Shown here in pieces: positions 8,791-18,068 of a DNA stretch of 51,017 bases (position 1 is the stretch's first letter; the number at the start of each line of letters is the position of its first letter). A model generated the notes under the pieces. It was not told the origin of the DNA. It saw nothing but the letters and a program-made list of their open reading frames with translations, and did not search any database. The DNA comes from Comamonadaceae bacterium (GTDB taxonomy: Bacteria; Pseudomonadota; Gammaproteobacteria; Burkholderiales; Burkholderiaceae_C), in contig CANFJQ010000003.1 in NCBI GenBank assembly GCA_947447615.1, positions 1-51,017 on the forward strand, read 5' to 3'. The translations under genes and the position numbers were made by a program.

Positions 8791-9924
8791 TCAGATGACC
8801 AGTAATTCGGCGCGCAGGCTGCCCGAGCTTTTCAGGGCTTCCAAAATCGCGATCAATGCCGAGGGCGTGGCGCCCACCTGGTTCACTGCATCGACAATCT
8901 GGCGCAGGTCCACGCCGGGCTGGAACAGGAACATGGGTTTATTGGGCTCGCCCACTTTGATCTCGGCGTTTTGCACCTCTTTGGTGGAACCGCTGGAAAA
9001 CGCGCCCGGCTGGGACACTTCATTGGTCATGGCTACCGATACGGTGATGGTGCCATGCGTGACTGCAGCGGCAGTGACTTTGACATTGCGGCTGATCACC
9101 ACCGTGCCAGTGCGGGCATTGACGACCACGCGCGCTGGCGGCTCGCCCGGCTGCACGTCGATGTTTTCGATCATGCTCATAAACGAGACGCGCTGGCTAA
9201 TGTCCATGGGCGCGCGCACGACGATAGACACCCCATCCAAGGCATTGGCCACATCTGCGCCAAATTTGGAGTTGATGGCTTGCATGATGCTATTGGCGGT
9301 CGTGAAGTCGCTCTCGCGCAGGTTGAGCAGCACGTTGTCCGATTTGTCAAACGCGTTGGGCACCACGCGCTCGACCGTCGCGCCACCGGGGATGCGTGCC
9401 GAGGTCGTCACGCCAATCGATACTTTGGAGCCTGCGCCGCCGGCATCGATGCCGGTCGAGGTGAGGGCGCCTTGGGCCAGGGCATAGATTTGCCCATCGA
9501 CGCCACGCAGACTGGTCAACAGCAAATTGCCCCCGCGCAAGCTGGACGCCGCGCCAATAGCCGATACATTGATGTCAATGCGCTGGCCCGGCTTGGCCAT
9601 TCCGGGCAGGTCAGCCGTGATCATCACGGCGGCCACATTGGCCAACTCATCGCTACCGCTGGCAATAGCATTGCTAAATTTGTCAATGTCATTGTCCTGA
9701 TTGAGGCCCATCCGGTTGAGCAATGTCTTCATGCTCTGGCTGGTGAAGCTGGCTTTTTTATCGCCCGTGCCTTGCAAGCCCACGACCAAGCCGTAGCCGA
9801 TCAATTGGTTACCACGCATGGCGGCCATGCTCGTCAGGTCTTTGATGCGATCCGCGTGGGCAGTGGAAAAGCCGAGCGCCCACAGCAAGGCGAGCAGGCT
9901 GATACGTTGGAAAAAGTGTTGCAT
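8791..9924 (-). CDS. flgI: Flagellar P-ring protein FlgI
   Basis: Forms the periplasmic P ring around the rod in the peptidoglycan. The 377-residue protein has a Sec signal peptide (MQHFFQRISLLALLWALGFSTAHA) with cleavage expected after AHA, then the canonical start RIKDLTSMAAMRGNQLIGYG. Conserved segments include GTGDKKASFTSQSMKTLLNRMG, the VAAVMITADLPGM region and the C-terminal LRQIVDAVNQVGATPSALIAILEALK. It lies 28 bases after flgH in the same unit and would be chaperoned in the periplasm by FlgA, encoded at 20170. Confidence 0.97.
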   Translation of the reverse strand: MQHFFQRISLLALLWALGFSTAHADRIKDLTSMAAMRGNQLIGYGLVVGLQGTGDKKASFTSQSMKTLLNRMGLNQDNDIDKFSNAIASGSDELANVAAVMITADLPGMAKPGQRIDINVSAIGAASSLRGGNLLLTSLRGVDGQIYALAQGALTSTGIDAGGAGSKVSIGVTTSARIPGGATVERVVPNAFDKSDNVLLNLRESDFTTANSIMQAINSKFGADVANALDGVSIVVRAPMDISQRVSFMSMIENIDVQPGEPPARVVVNARTGTVVISRNVKVTAAAVTHGTITVSVAMTNEVSQPGAFSSGSTKEVQNAEIKVGEPNKPMFLFQPGVDLRQIVDAVNQVGATPSALIAILEALKSSGSLRAELLVI

Positions 9925-9952
9925 AGTGGTGGGCCGGTAAGAGGTGCTTGGC

Positions 9953-10627
9953 TTAGAAGGGCATGAATTTCATAATCGCGCTGGTGCCCCAGCCTGCGCG
10001 GCTGGCGCCCGCCTCGTCGCCGATGCCGCGGTAGCTGATTTGCGCATTGGCCAGACGGCGCGAGAGCACGGTGTTATTCGGGGCGATATCTTCCGGGCGC
10101 ACCACGCCCGACACCTGAATGACCTCACTGCCTTCGGACAAAGCCACTTGTTTTTCACCGCGCAAAACCAGGTTGCCGTTGGGCATGATTTCGACCACCG
10201 ATACGGTGACCGAGCCGGTCAAGGTCTGTTCCTGGTTGGTCTGGCCAGAGCCATCGTGGTTGATGGTGCTGCCCATCTCGGGGCCCAGATCGCCAAAAAT
10301 ATTGAGCAAACCTTTGGAACTGACTTTGGCGCCCGCGGTTTTCTTTAGCGTCGCATTTTGCGAGCGGTTGGCGCTGGTGTTTTCAGCCAGCAGCACAGAG
10401 ACCAGGTCGCCTACCACGTAGCTGCGTCCGACGCCGAAAAATGCCTCGCTGCGGCTGCTGTTGAAAATAGCACCGGTGCCTGGCTTGGGCTGGGCATCGA
10501 CGACCGGGTAGACCGGCTTAAAGCCTTCGCTATGCACCAGCGGTTGGGGCGGAATCACGGAACAGGCGCTCAGAGTCGCCACCAGCAGGGCCAAGGTCAG
10601 GCGCCGTAATGGGGTGGTGCAGGGCAT
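9953..10627 (-). CDS. flgH: Flagellar L-ring lipoprotein FlgH
   Basis: Forms the outer-membrane L ring. I start at MPCTTPLRRLTLALL (10627), where GGAG lies seven bases upstream; this gives about 224 residues and a lipoprotein signal ending in the lipobox LSAC. The mature part has the FlgH signature AIFNSSRSEAFFGVGRSYVVGD, ends ISYRGIGDEAGASRAGWGTSAIMKFMPF, and matches family length. It is the first gene of the flgH-I-J-K-L unit: a hairpin terminator separates it from flgG and a sigma-54 promoter lies about 90 bases upstream. The longer reading from 10750 has no signal sequence and would span the promoter. Confidence 0.96.
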   Translation of the reverse strand: MPCTTPLRRLTLALLVATLSACSVIPPQPLVHSEGFKPVYPVVDAQPKPGTGAIFNSSRSEAFFGVGRSYVVGDLVSVLLAENTSANRSQNATLKKTAGAKVSSKGLLNIFGDLGPEMGSTINHDGSGQTNQEQTLTGSVTVSVVEIMPNGNLVLRGEKQVALSEGSEVIQVSGVVRPEDIAPNNTVLSRRLANAQISYRGIGDEAGASRAGWGTSAIMKFMPF

Positions 10628-10716
10628 CGCGATTCTCCGAAAAAGGGGTGGCAGGGCAGAAATCCGGGGATTTGCCTGTCGTCTTTCCGGACAACTGGCA
10701 AACTCTTGCCATGATT

Positions 10717-10732
10717 CGCAATAAATGTGCCA
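10717..10732 (-). promoter_or_regulatory. Sigma-54 promoter of flgH
   Basis: Minus strand TGGCACATTTATTGCG: the GG and GC pairs are exactly 12 bases apart, matching TGGCAC-N5-TTGC. Transcription would start near 10706, leaving a leader of about 80 bases before the flgH ATG. It lies downstream of the flgG terminator, as needed for an independent unit. Confidence 0.85.
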
Positions 10733-10765
10733 GTGCCTTTGGCCCCGCATTGCGCCGCCCCAAGC

Positions 10766-10792
10766 AAAACGGCCTCTGGGAGCAGAGGCCGT
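10766..10792 (-). terminator. Hairpin terminator after flgG
   Basis: A 9-bp stem (10769-10777 with 10784-10792, 6-base loop) followed on the minus strand by a short TTTT run (10766-10769). It lies 26 bases after the flgG stop and before the flgH promoter. The T run is short, so read-through is likely. Confidence 0.75.
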
Positions 10793-10818
10793 GAGCGCGT
10801 AGGCGAGGAGCCCGCCGA

Positions 10819-11601
10819 TTACATGTTCTGGTTGATGTACTTGAGCATGCCGTCCACCGCAGAAATCGCCTTGGAGTTGATTTCGTAAGCGCGTTGGGTT
10901 TCGATCATATTGACCATCTCTTCCACCACGTTCACGTTAGACGCTTCCAGCGTGCCTTGCATCAGGTTGCCTGCGCCGCCCGTACCCGGTGCACCGACCG
11001 TTGGCGTGCCGCTGGCGGGGGTTTCTTTCAACAGGTTTTGGCCAATCGCCATCAAGCCGGCCGGATTCAAAAAGCGGGCGATCGTGATTTGGCCCAGTAC
11101 CGCCTGGCCGCCGGTGTTGAGCTCCACCGACACTGTGCCATCGCGGCCGATGGTGATGGTCGAGGCATTGGGCGGTATCGTGATAGCGGGCGACAAGGGC
11201 GAACCGGCCGAAGTGACCAACTGCCCGGTGGCGGAGACTTTGAAGCCGCCGTCCCGGGTGTAAGCCGAAGTGCCGTCCGGTTGGGTCACCTGGAAATGGC
11301 CCTCACCAGAAATCGCCACATCCAGCGGGTTCTGGCTATTGATCATATTGCCCTGCACATTGAGCTTTTCGGTCGCCACAATGCGCACACCGGTGCCCAG
11401 CATCAGTCCGGTAGGCGCTTGGGTGGCGGTGCTGGTCTGGCCGCCGGCTTGGCGGATATTTTGGTAGAGCAGGTCTTCAAAGACGGCGCGGTCGCGCTTA
11501 AATCCGGTGGTGTTGACGTTGGCCAGGTTATTGGAGATCACGTTCATACGTGTCTGCTGGGCGTCGAGGCCGGTTTTGGCCACCCACATTGATGCGTCCA
11601 T
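10819..11601 (-). CDS. flgG: Distal rod protein FlgG
   Basis: Main subunit of the distal rod. The 260-residue protein is full length and very typical: [39 protein letters not shown] at the start, the [14 protein letters not shown] region, and the C-terminal [23 protein letters not shown] with YINQNM at the end. A good ribosome-binding site (AAGGAG) lies six bases before the ATG. A sigma-54-like element sits in the 65-base gap to flgF, and a hairpin terminator follows the gene. Confidence 0.97.
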   Translation of the reverse strand: MDASMWVAKTGLDAQQTRMNVISNNLANVNTTGFKRDRAVFEDLLYQNIRQAGGQTSTATQAPTGLMLGTGVRIVATEKLNVQGNMINSQNPLDVAISGEGHFQVTQPDGTSAYTRDGGFKVSATGQLVTSAGSPLSPAITIPPNASTITIGRDGTVSVELNTGGQAVLGQITIARFLNPAGLMAIGQNLLKETPASGTPTVGAPGTGGAGNLMQGTLEASNVNVVEEMVNMIETQRAYEINSKAISAVDGMLKYINQNM

Positions 11602-11640
11602 GGTGCGCTCCTTGGAAAATTAAAAGATTACAAGATCAAA

Positions 11641-11656
11641 AGCAAAGTTCAGGCCA
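11641..11656 (-). promoter_or_regulatory. Probable sigma-54 promoter of flgG
   Basis: Minus strand TGGCCTGAACTTTGCT: GG and GC pairs 12 bases apart, with TGGC and TTGCT kept but CT in place of AC after TGGC. It lies in the flgF-flgG gap, about 40 bases before the flgG start. The match is weaker than at flgH and flgA. Confidence 0.55.
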
Positions 11657-11666
11657 GGTAAAACCG

Positions 11667-12431
11667 TCAGCTGCTCTTCATCATGGTGGCGCCAGATTCG
11701 TCGCAGGTTTTGCTTTCCTTGATCATGTTTACTTGCATCTCAAACGAACGGGCCTGGTCCATCATCTTGACCATGACGCTGATGGCGTTGACATTGCTGC
11801 CCTCCAAGGCACCCGATGTCAGCCCCGGTTTGATCGGACCGGGCGGAATATCTTCACCTTTGGGTGCGCCGGCAACCGCAAATAAACCATCTTCGCGGCG
11901 TTGCAGCGGCGTGGTGCTGGAGTCGCGCAGCATGATGTTGCCAATGAGTACCGGGGCGACGGTGCCCACCTGTGCCGGGTCTATGCCATACACCGAGCCG
12001 TCGGAGTTGATTGTGACCTTGACGCCTAGCGGCACGGTCAATGCGCCGCCGCTTTGCGCACGCACCGCGTTGCCATTGCCGGTTTCCAGGGTACCGGACG
12101 CGTTGACCCGCAAATCGCCGCGTCGGGTAAAGGCCAAGGTGCCGTCCGGCGCCGTAACCCCCATCACGCTGTAGGCGCTCAAGGACACGTCCAGGTCATT
12201 ACCGGTCACCATGACTGGTCCGGCCTTCATACTGATGTAGTCTTCGGTGAACGATTGCGGTTGAAAGCGGGTTTTCAAGCCGACACCGTCCACCTCAATG
12301 GCCCGCACGGAGGCCTCAAAACTGCGCTTAAAGCCGACGGTCGTGGCGTTGGCCATCTCGTTGGTCGCCATCTGCCGCGCCACGCGCTGCTCATTGATGG
12401 CGGCCACCGCATTAAAGGCTAAACGATCCAT
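11667..12431 (-). CDS. flgF: Proximal rod protein FlgF
   Basis: Proximal rod subunit of 254 residues, normal for the family. N-terminus MDRLAFNAVAAINEQRVARQMATNEMANATTVGFKRSFEAS; middle LDVSLSAYSVMGVTAPDGTLAFTRRGDLRVNASG is the conserved rod/hook motif; C-terminus VMVKMMDQARSFEMQVNMIKESK is the D0 helix. The tail KTCDESGATMMKSS contains one cysteine. AAGGAG precedes the ATG. It follows flgE by 35 bases. Confidence 0.95.
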   Translation of the reverse strand: MDRLAFNAVAAINEQRVARQMATNEMANATTVGFKRSFEASVRAIEVDGVGLKTRFQPQSFTEDYISMKAGPVMVTGNDLDVSLSAYSVMGVTAPDGTLAFTRRGDLRVNASGTLETGNGNAVRAQSGGALTVPLGVKVTINSDGSVYGIDPAQVGTVAPVLIGNIMLRDSSTTPLQRREDGLFAVAGAPKGEDIPPGPIKPGLTSGALEGSNVNAISVMVKMMDQARSFEMQVNMIKESKTCDESGATMMKSS

Positions 12432-12466
12432 GGTCCGGGCTCCTTACGGTATCAGCTAGCTAGGGC

Positions 12467-15400
12467 TTAGGAACGCAGATTAATAATCGCCGACGTCATC
12501 GTCGAGCTGGTCTCAATCGCTTTGGCATTGGCCTGGAAGTTACGTTGCGCGGTAATCAAGTCCACCAATTCTTGCGTCAAGTCCACGTTCGCCCGTTCGG
12601 TGGCACCGGCACGCAGCGTTCCAAAGCCTGCGCTACCGGCAGTACCCAAAATAGGTTTGCCCGAAGCGGCAGAAGCCAAGAAGCTCGAGTCACCGATCTG
12701 GCGCAAGCCTGACGGGCTGGAGAAGTTGGTCAAAAGAATTTTGGCCAAAGACTTTTGCGTACCGTTAGAGAACGAAGCGCTCACCAAACCGTCGTTTCCG
12801 ATAGTCACGCCCACCAGCGAACCTTCTGGCGCGCCGTCCTGCGATTGCGACAGCACCGCAAACGGCGAGGTGTATTGGGTCGATGCCGCGTAGTTCACGT
12901 TAATCGTCAAAGCACCCTTACCACCTGCCAGATACACCGTCTCGAGCTGGGTACCTTTGATAGGCGAGTACAACTTACCGGCTGTGTTAAAGGTCAGCTC
13001 GCCTTTGTCCAGGTAAATCGGCGACCAGGCCGGCAGGCCGGTAAAGCCGTCACCGTTGGTCGTTTCTTTGCCGTCTTTATCGATGTACTTGGCCTGCGGG
13101 GCGCCGCCCACGATGTCATAGTGCTGCGAAGGCTTGATCCAGGTCGAGGTCGCGCCACGCCCGGCTTCCACCTGGTCCAGACCCCAGGCGGTGTCGCCAG
13201 AGATCTTGATGAATGAATCCGAACCGGTGGTGCCCGTCGTGAACACAAAGCGGTTGTTGGTGTAGTCAAAAGTCACCTTCACGCCGTTGACAGTCGCAGG
13301 GGACACAATGGTCGGATCGTTAGGATCCGGCTCATCGCTGGCCAGGTTGTTGATGCCGCGCTGCAATTCGCGCATGAACGACTCCAGCGAATAGGTCGAG
13401 CTCGGCGGAATGCGCACCGTGCCTTTAATGCCGTCGACGGTCACCACAAAGCTGTTGTTGGTCTCATCGACGTTGAAGTTATTGGTCACGTTCACGGTAG
13501 GCGGTTTGCCCACGGCGACCGCTGGCATGGAACTGATACCGCGCACTGCGGTGCCGGATTTGGAAATCTCCGAGGCTTTCAGGCCTAGGAGTTTCAGTCC
13601 GGTAGCACTCACTTCGGTGATGGCAATGGACGAATTGTCACCCGTGGAGCCAGATTTGACGGTAAATGTTTTGCTCACCGCGTCGTAGGTGACGGCCATA
13701 CCGTAGCGCTGGTCGGTAATCGAGCGCAGCGGATTTTTGTTGTTGGGCAGCATCTTCAGCCCCGAAAGTCCATCGGTATTGAGTTTGACCGGCGTAGCCG
13801 TCAAGTTCAAGATAGTGTTGGTGGCCAGCGACTGGCCGCTGTCTTGGTTGGTACCTGCAGCAATCGTGATCGTGTTAGCACCGGCATTGGTGCTGTCGGT
13901 GATCTTGAAGCTTTGGGTGTTGTAGTCGTAGGTCACCTTCATGGGCGACTCGGCCAAGTTGGGATTGATCAACAAGGGGGTGCCGGCCGTGACGCCGCCA
14001 CCGACCAAGTCCGTAGGCGTAGGCAGAAGTCTCGGGGTGGTGCCGCCAGCGATAAAGCCAGAGTTGATGATGTGGTCGCTCGGACCAGGGCCGGGGTGAA
14101 TGCTGTAGTCCACCGCCCAGGCGGCAGCCGTTGAGGCCAAGGCCGTCGAACTGAGCATGTTCGATGTGGCGTTGTCGTACACCCCTTGCTTCAATGTGCT
14201 CATCGGGCTGACGCTACGCAAGTCGGTATGGTCTTTGTCGTAGGTGAAGACCACATTGGTACTGTCGTTGGGATCGATCGCAATGTCAGTGATGAAATTG
14301 GTGGTTGCAAAGCTTGAGGTGAGCAAAGCGGTCTTGTTTTGCACAATAGCAGCTGCAATTTGGGCCGCCGTTGTCGGTGTTTGAACCCCAGTAGCGCCGG
14401 TGTACAGGCAGGCCTGACCCATAAACTCCAGCGTATTGCCGGCGGCAAGTCCCGCTTGGCTGACTTTGAATGCGCTCTTGGGCGTCCATTCCAAAGCGGT
14501 GGCAGTGATGCCGCAGGGCGCGCCGCTGACCAACTCATGGCCGGTAATCTCCGGCACAAAGTCGGTGGGCACCACGCCATCCAAGGCGGTGGTTTGGTCA
14601 TGGACAAAAATCAACGTCGTGCCATCCGGATCGGTAGGGTCGAGCTGGATGTCGGTAATGCCCCGCCCTTTGAGCGAGCCAGGTGCCGTATCTTCCAGGA
14701 TGGCTTTTTTGTTGGCCACGATCAACAGTGCGGTCTTGCCGGCCGAATCACCGGGGTTGGAGCCTTCCAGTGTTACGCCCTGGAATTTGGTGGGATCTTC
14801 ACCACCTGCCATAGTGCCGGCGACCTTGAAATAGGTTTTTGGAAACTGGTTGTACTCCAGGATGACAGACTGGCCATCCGAGCCGATGGAAATGTCTTTG
14901 ACGCCGCGCGCCACGACATCCGGAAGGGCCAGAATGTCCTCTTTGGCTGCCAAGATTTTTTGCGCGGTTTGCAGCGCCGAGTCACCCAGTTGCTGTCCCG
15001 AGGTAGTAGGCAATTGAAAGCCGAAAAACGTCGCCGCGCCACCCGGTGTGGACACTGCTCCACTCAAGTCAATACGTTGGCGGGCATGGCCGCCGAGTAC
15101 CGAGTTATTGACCTGGGTTTGGAAAATGGCGGTCAGCTCTTCGACGCTGACGTTGCTGGGGTCCTGGAAACCTGACAAGGTGATCGGCACCTTGATGTCG
15201 TTGCCAATCCGCGAGTCCGTAATCGTCAGGTTGGTATCTGGATTGGAGAACAGCGCCGTGGTCGACGTGAAATTAAAGGTGGTTTCGTCACCGAATTTAC
15301 GGTTCAAAAACTTCGTTGCCTCAGCGGCCAAGGCGCTGCCGGTCAAGACTTTATTCGAGTCTTTGAGGTAGCTCAGGTCCACGGTCACCGGCTGGGTGGA

Positions 15401-16378
15401 CCCGTCGACTTTGACTTTGAACAAATTGCTCAAGTCCAGTTGCGAGCTTTCCACAATTTTCTTGAAAGTATTCTCACCACCCGACAAATCGACCTGTGAG
15501 GCGACGCCGGAAATCGCGGCCGGGGCCGAGGTGCGCTTGTCGGTCAACTCGTCCAGCGAGATCAACTGGGTTTTGGCGGTGGTCAGCTCATCTTTGACTT
15601 CCTTGTAGGACTTGATCTGACCGTACTGGTTCACGTATTGCAGATCACCGTTGATGTCGGTGGACTGGGCCAGCGCAGCAGACACCTGGTCATCGCCCAC
15701 ATACACATAGGTTTGCCATTTGTTGAACGGGCTGTTCTGGTTCGCGTTTTGGGTTTTTGCGTAGTAGATGGTGGCCAGGTAGCCGTTACCACCGTTGTCG
15801 TACACGGTAAAGGCGGTGGACTTGTTGTAGCTGGCCGGGTTGGTGCGGCTAAAGGGCACGTTGATAACCGCAGCGTCGGCAGGGAAGTTCAGGCCCAAGG
15901 ACACCAAAGAGGTTTGTTTGGCTTCGCCGGAAGTCTTTTGCGGGATGGTCAGCACCACGCGGTCATTCACGTTCGCACTACCGGTCGAGTCCACCGTCGC
16001 CGCCATCAAACGCTGGCCTGCCGAGTTCACCACGTTGAACTGTTCGTTCAGCGAGAACGATCCGTTACGGGTGTAGGTATCAGTCAATCCGTCGGCAGAG
16101 CGCAGCGGGAAGAAGCCGTCACCGGTAATCGCCAAGTCCAGCGCGTTAGACGAGAAGGAAATATTACCCTGGCTGAACTCCTGGCTCACTTGTTTCAGCG
16201 ACACACCCTGACCAACGGTACTGGATGATTTTTGCAGTGGTGAAGTAGCAAAAATGTCACCGAAGTCAGCGCGTGAGCGCTTGAAACCTGTGGTACCCAC
16301 GTTGGAGATGTTGTTGGCGGTCACGCCCAACATGGCGGTGGCGGCGTTCAGTCCGGTTAGCGAGGTATAAAAAGACAT
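12467..16378 (-). CDS. flgE: Hook protein FlgE, oversized
   Basis: Subunit of the universal joint (hook). The first ~180 residues (SFYTSLTGLNAATAMLGVTANNISNVGTTGFKRSRADF) and last ~120 (LVDLITAQRNFQANAKAIETSSTMTSAIINL) are typical. The whole protein has 1303 residues against about 400 in the best-studied enterobacterial form, so over 800 residues are inserted as surface domains. Three diverged copies of a unit with a (A/K)xxIxxxK helix and an I-(T/K)-D-I-x-(I/L)-(D/G) strand lie near residues 471-509, 546-592 and 672-714. Cysteines occur at 622 and 657. The frame is intact and base usage matches the neighbours. The gene follows flgD by 54 bases with GGAG before its ATG. Confidence 0.95.
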   Translation of the reverse strand: MSFYTSLTGLNAATAMLGVTANNISNVGTTGFKRSRADFGDIFATSPLQKSSSTVGQGVSLKQVSQEFSQGNISFSSNALDLAITGDGFFPLRSADGLTDTYTRNGSFSLNEQFNVVNSAGQRLMAATVDSTGSANVNDRVVLTIPQKTSGEAKQTSLVSLGLNFPADAAVINVPFSRTNPASYNKSTAFTVYDNGGNGYLATIYYAKTQNANQNSPFNKWQTYVYVGDDQVSAALAQSTDINGDLQYVNQYGQIKSYKEVKDELTTAKTQLISLDELTDKRTSAPAAISGVASQVDLSGGENTFKKIVESSQLDLSNLFKVKVDGSTQPVTVDLSYLKDSNKVLTGSALAAEATKFLNRKFGDETTFNFTSTTALFSNPDTNLTITDSRIGNDIKVPITLSGFQDPSNVSVEELTAIFQTQVNNSVLGGHARQRIDLSGAVSTPGGAATFFGFQLPTTSGQQLGDSALQTAQKILAAKEDILALPDVVARGVKDISIGSDGQSVILEYNQFPKTYFKVAGTMAGGEDPTKFQGVTLEGSNPGDSAGKTALLIVANKKAILEDTAPGSLKGRGITDIQLDPTDPDGTTLIFVHDQTTALDGVVPTDFVPEITGHELVSGAPCGITATALEWTPKSAFKVSQAGLAAGNTLEFMGQACLYTGATGVQTPTTAAQIAAAIVQNKTALLTSSFATTNFITDIAIDPNDSTNVVFTYDKDHTDLRSVSPMSTLKQGVYDNATSNMLSSTALASTAAAWAVDYSIHPGPGPSDHIINSGFIAGGTTPRLLPTPTDLVGGGVTAGTPLLINPNLAESPMKVTYDYNTQSFKITDSTNAGANTITIAAGTNQDSGQSLATNTILNLTATPVKLNTDGLSGLKMLPNNKNPLRSITDQRYGMAVTYDAVSKTFTVKSGSTGDNSSIAITEVSATGLKLLGLKASEISKSGTAVRGISSMPAVAVGKPPTVNVTNNFNVDETNNSFVVTVDGIKGTVRIPPSSTYSLESFMRELQRGINNLASDEPDPNDPTIVSPATVNGVKVTFDYTNNRFVFTTGTTGSDSFIKISGDTAWGLDQVEAGRGATSTWIKPSQHYDIVGGAPQAKYIDKDGKETTNGDGFTGLPAWSPIYLDKGELTFNTAGKLYSPIKGTQLETVYLAGGKGALTINVNYAASTQYTSPFAVLSQSQDGAPEGSLVGVTIGNDGLVSASFSNGTQKSLAKILLTNFSSPSGLRQIGDSSFLASAASGKPILGTAGSAGFGTLRAGATERANVDLTQELVDLITAQRNFQANAKAIETSSTMTSAIINLRS

Positions 16379-16432
16379 GGTGAGGTTCTCCGGGTGTTGC
16401 TAGGGTTATTGGTTTGTTAGTGGGATGTAGGC

Positions 16433-17158
16433 TTAGCCGTAGATGCGCAGCGCGTCTGCCAGTTTCATGGTTTTGCCACCGTTAAATTGCAGTAAGACAG
16501 ATTTGTCCGGTTGTTGGCTCACGCCAATGACACTGGCCATGGTGCTGACGCTCGGCGTAATTTGTGCGCCTTGGCTCACCGCTGTGGCTTTGAAGCTGTA
16601 AATGCCATCGGGCAGTGCGTTGCCAGCCTGGTCTTTGCCGTCCCAGGCCCAAGTCATATCACCCGCAGTTTGGGCGCCAGCCGTTACGGTGCTGACCAAG
16701 ATGCCCTTGGTGTCGTAGACATTCATGGTGACGCCATCAGCGCCATTGGGCAGGCTGATCACGCCTTGCACCGGTTGGCCGCTGGTCAATTGTGCCGGAC
16801 CGTCAGCCACCGACACTTTTTTACCGATCAGGTTGGCGCCGGTGAGCATCTGATTGCTGGACATGCTGTCCACAAAAGTTTGCAGCGAGGTGGACATATT
16901 GGTCGTCGCCTCCAACTGCGAGAACTGCGCCAGCTGGGCCACAAAGGCCTCGTTTTTTACCGGGTCCAGCGGGTCCTGGTTTTTCAGTTGGGTGGTAAAC
17001 AAGGTCAAAAAGTCTTTTTGGCCCATGGCCCCTTGGCCGGTGGTCGCCGTCAGCTTGGTCTGCGCATCTTGGGCGGTAGTGCGGATGCTGCTAGGCACCG
17101 CAGAGGCCCATGCGCTATTGGTCGCAGCAGAGGAGTTGAGCAGGTCGATATTGGCCAT
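16433..17158 (-). CDS. flgD: Hook-capping protein FlgD
   Basis: Forms the cap that builds the hook, then leaves. The 241-residue protein has the FlgD N-terminal motif (LGQK-like: GAMGQKDFLTLFTTQLKNQDPLDPVKNEAFVAQLAQFSQLE) at about residues 45-95, then a middle tudor/FlgD-Ig region with the FlgD-Ig signature AGDMTWAWDGKDQAGNALPDGIYSFKA at about 165-195. It lies 19 bases after flgC in the flgBCDEF unit. Confidence 0.96.
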   Translation of the reverse strand: MANIDLLNSSAATNSAWASAVPSSIRTTAQDAQTKLTATTGQGAMGQKDFLTLFTTQLKNQDPLDPVKNEAFVAQLAQFSQLEATTNMSTSLQTFVDSMSSNQMLTGANLIGKKVSVADGPAQLTSGQPVQGVISLPNGADGVTMNVYDTKGILVSTVTAGAQTAGDMTWAWDGKDQAGNALPDGIYSFKATAVSQGAQITPSVSTMASVIGVSQQPDKSVLLQFNGGKTMKLADALRIYG

Positions 17159-17177
17159 AGTGGTCTCAGTCGGTTAT

Positions 17178-17600
17178 TCAGTTTTTGATGATGTCCAGCG
17201 TGCGCAGCGTGAGCTGGCGCGCGGTGTTCACCACTTCGACGTTGTTTTGGTAGGAGCGGGCCGCAGCCATCATCTCCACCATCTCGGTCATTTCATTCAC
17301 GTTGGCCAGATACACATAGCCGTCTTTGTCGGCCGCCGGGTTGCCGGGGTCCGACATGCGGGAGATGGGCTTGGGGTCATCGGTAATGCCTGCCACCTTC
17401 ACGCCGCCCTTGTTGACCTCGGGCGAGCCCAGTTGCTGTTCCATAATGGTTTTGAAGGTCGTGCGCTTGGCGCGAAACGCACCCGCTTCGGTGCTGGCGA
17501 CCGCCCCGGCATTGGCCAGGTTGGACGCGGTGGCATTCATACGCGCGGTCTGCGCATTGAGCGCCGAGCCTGCAATACCAAAGATGTTGTCCAGTGCCAT
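17178..17600 (-). CDS. flgC: Proximal rod protein FlgC
   Basis: Proximal rod subunit of 140 residues, family length. It shows the rod N-terminus (FGIAGSALNAQTARMNATASNLANA), the FlgC-specific GVKVAGITDDPKPISRMSDPGNPAADKDGYV segment and the C-terminal helix (VNEMTEMVEMMAAARSYQNNVEVVNTARQLTLRTLDI). It starts two bases after the flgB stop, so the pair is translationally linked. Confidence 0.97.
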   Translation of the reverse strand: MALDNIFGIAGSALNAQTARMNATASNLANAGAVASTEAGAFRAKRTTFKTIMEQQLGSPEVNKGGVKVAGITDDPKPISRMSDPGNPAADKDGYVYLANVNEMTEMVEMMAAARSYQNNVEVVNTARQLTLRTLDIIKN

Positions 17601-17602
17601 GC

Positions 17603-17986
17603 TTAGTCTCCCCGCAATGCTTTGCGAATGCCGCTAATGCGGTTTTCCAGAATGCTTAAAGTGGTTTGGTAATCAGCGGCGTACTGACCGAATTTGGCCT
17701 GCTCCACCGGTAATTCCACTGTGTTACCGTCAAACGAGACGTTAAAAGGAACGCGGTACTTCAGTCCGTCACTGGTCTGGTCCGGTGCCTCTGTCATGTG
17801 CTTTGCATTGGTAGTCACCACGGCGCCTTCGCTGGCGGTCTTCATTACTGACTTAAAGTCAATGTCTTGCGCTTTGAAGTGCGGCGTGTCGGCATTGGCA
17901 ATATTGCGCGACAGCACTTCCATGCGCTGTGCGCGCACGTTCAACGACTTCTCGTTGAGGCTGAATGCTTGGTCAATAAAGTTCAT
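17603..17986 (-). CDS. flgB: Proximal rod protein FlgB
   Basis: Proximal rod subunit and first gene of the flgBCDEF unit. I start at MNFIDQAFSLNEKSLNVRAQR (17986), with GGAG eight bases upstream; this gives 127 residues, the usual FlgB length. The frame stays open to 18073, but that extension would place the start at the sigma-54 promoter, and it has no FlgB similarity I can recognise. VLSRNIANADTPHFKAQDIDF is the FlgB motif and the C-terminus has the YQTTLSILENRISGIRKAL helix. Confidence 0.95.
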   Translation of the reverse strand: MNFIDQAFSLNEKSLNVRAQRMEVLSRNIANADTPHFKAQDIDFKSVMKTASEGAVVTTNAKHMTEAPDQTSDGLKYRVPFNVSFDGNTVELPVEQAKFGQYAADYQTTLSILENRISGIRKALRGD

Positions 17987-18068
17987 GCCACTGGCTCCAA
18001 TTGGATTCAAGTTTTCCGCCGGATTACCGACACATAAGGGTGTAGGTATGCCGTATGGGGTCATGTCT

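Noticed and set aside
8971-9966. Plus-strand open frame (331 aa) opposite flgI
   Set aside because: Antisense shadow with low-complexity composition; flgI on the minus strand is certain.
14339-15175. Plus-strand open frame opposite flgE
   Set aside because: No recognisable domain or ribosome-binding site; flgE is continuous on the other strand.
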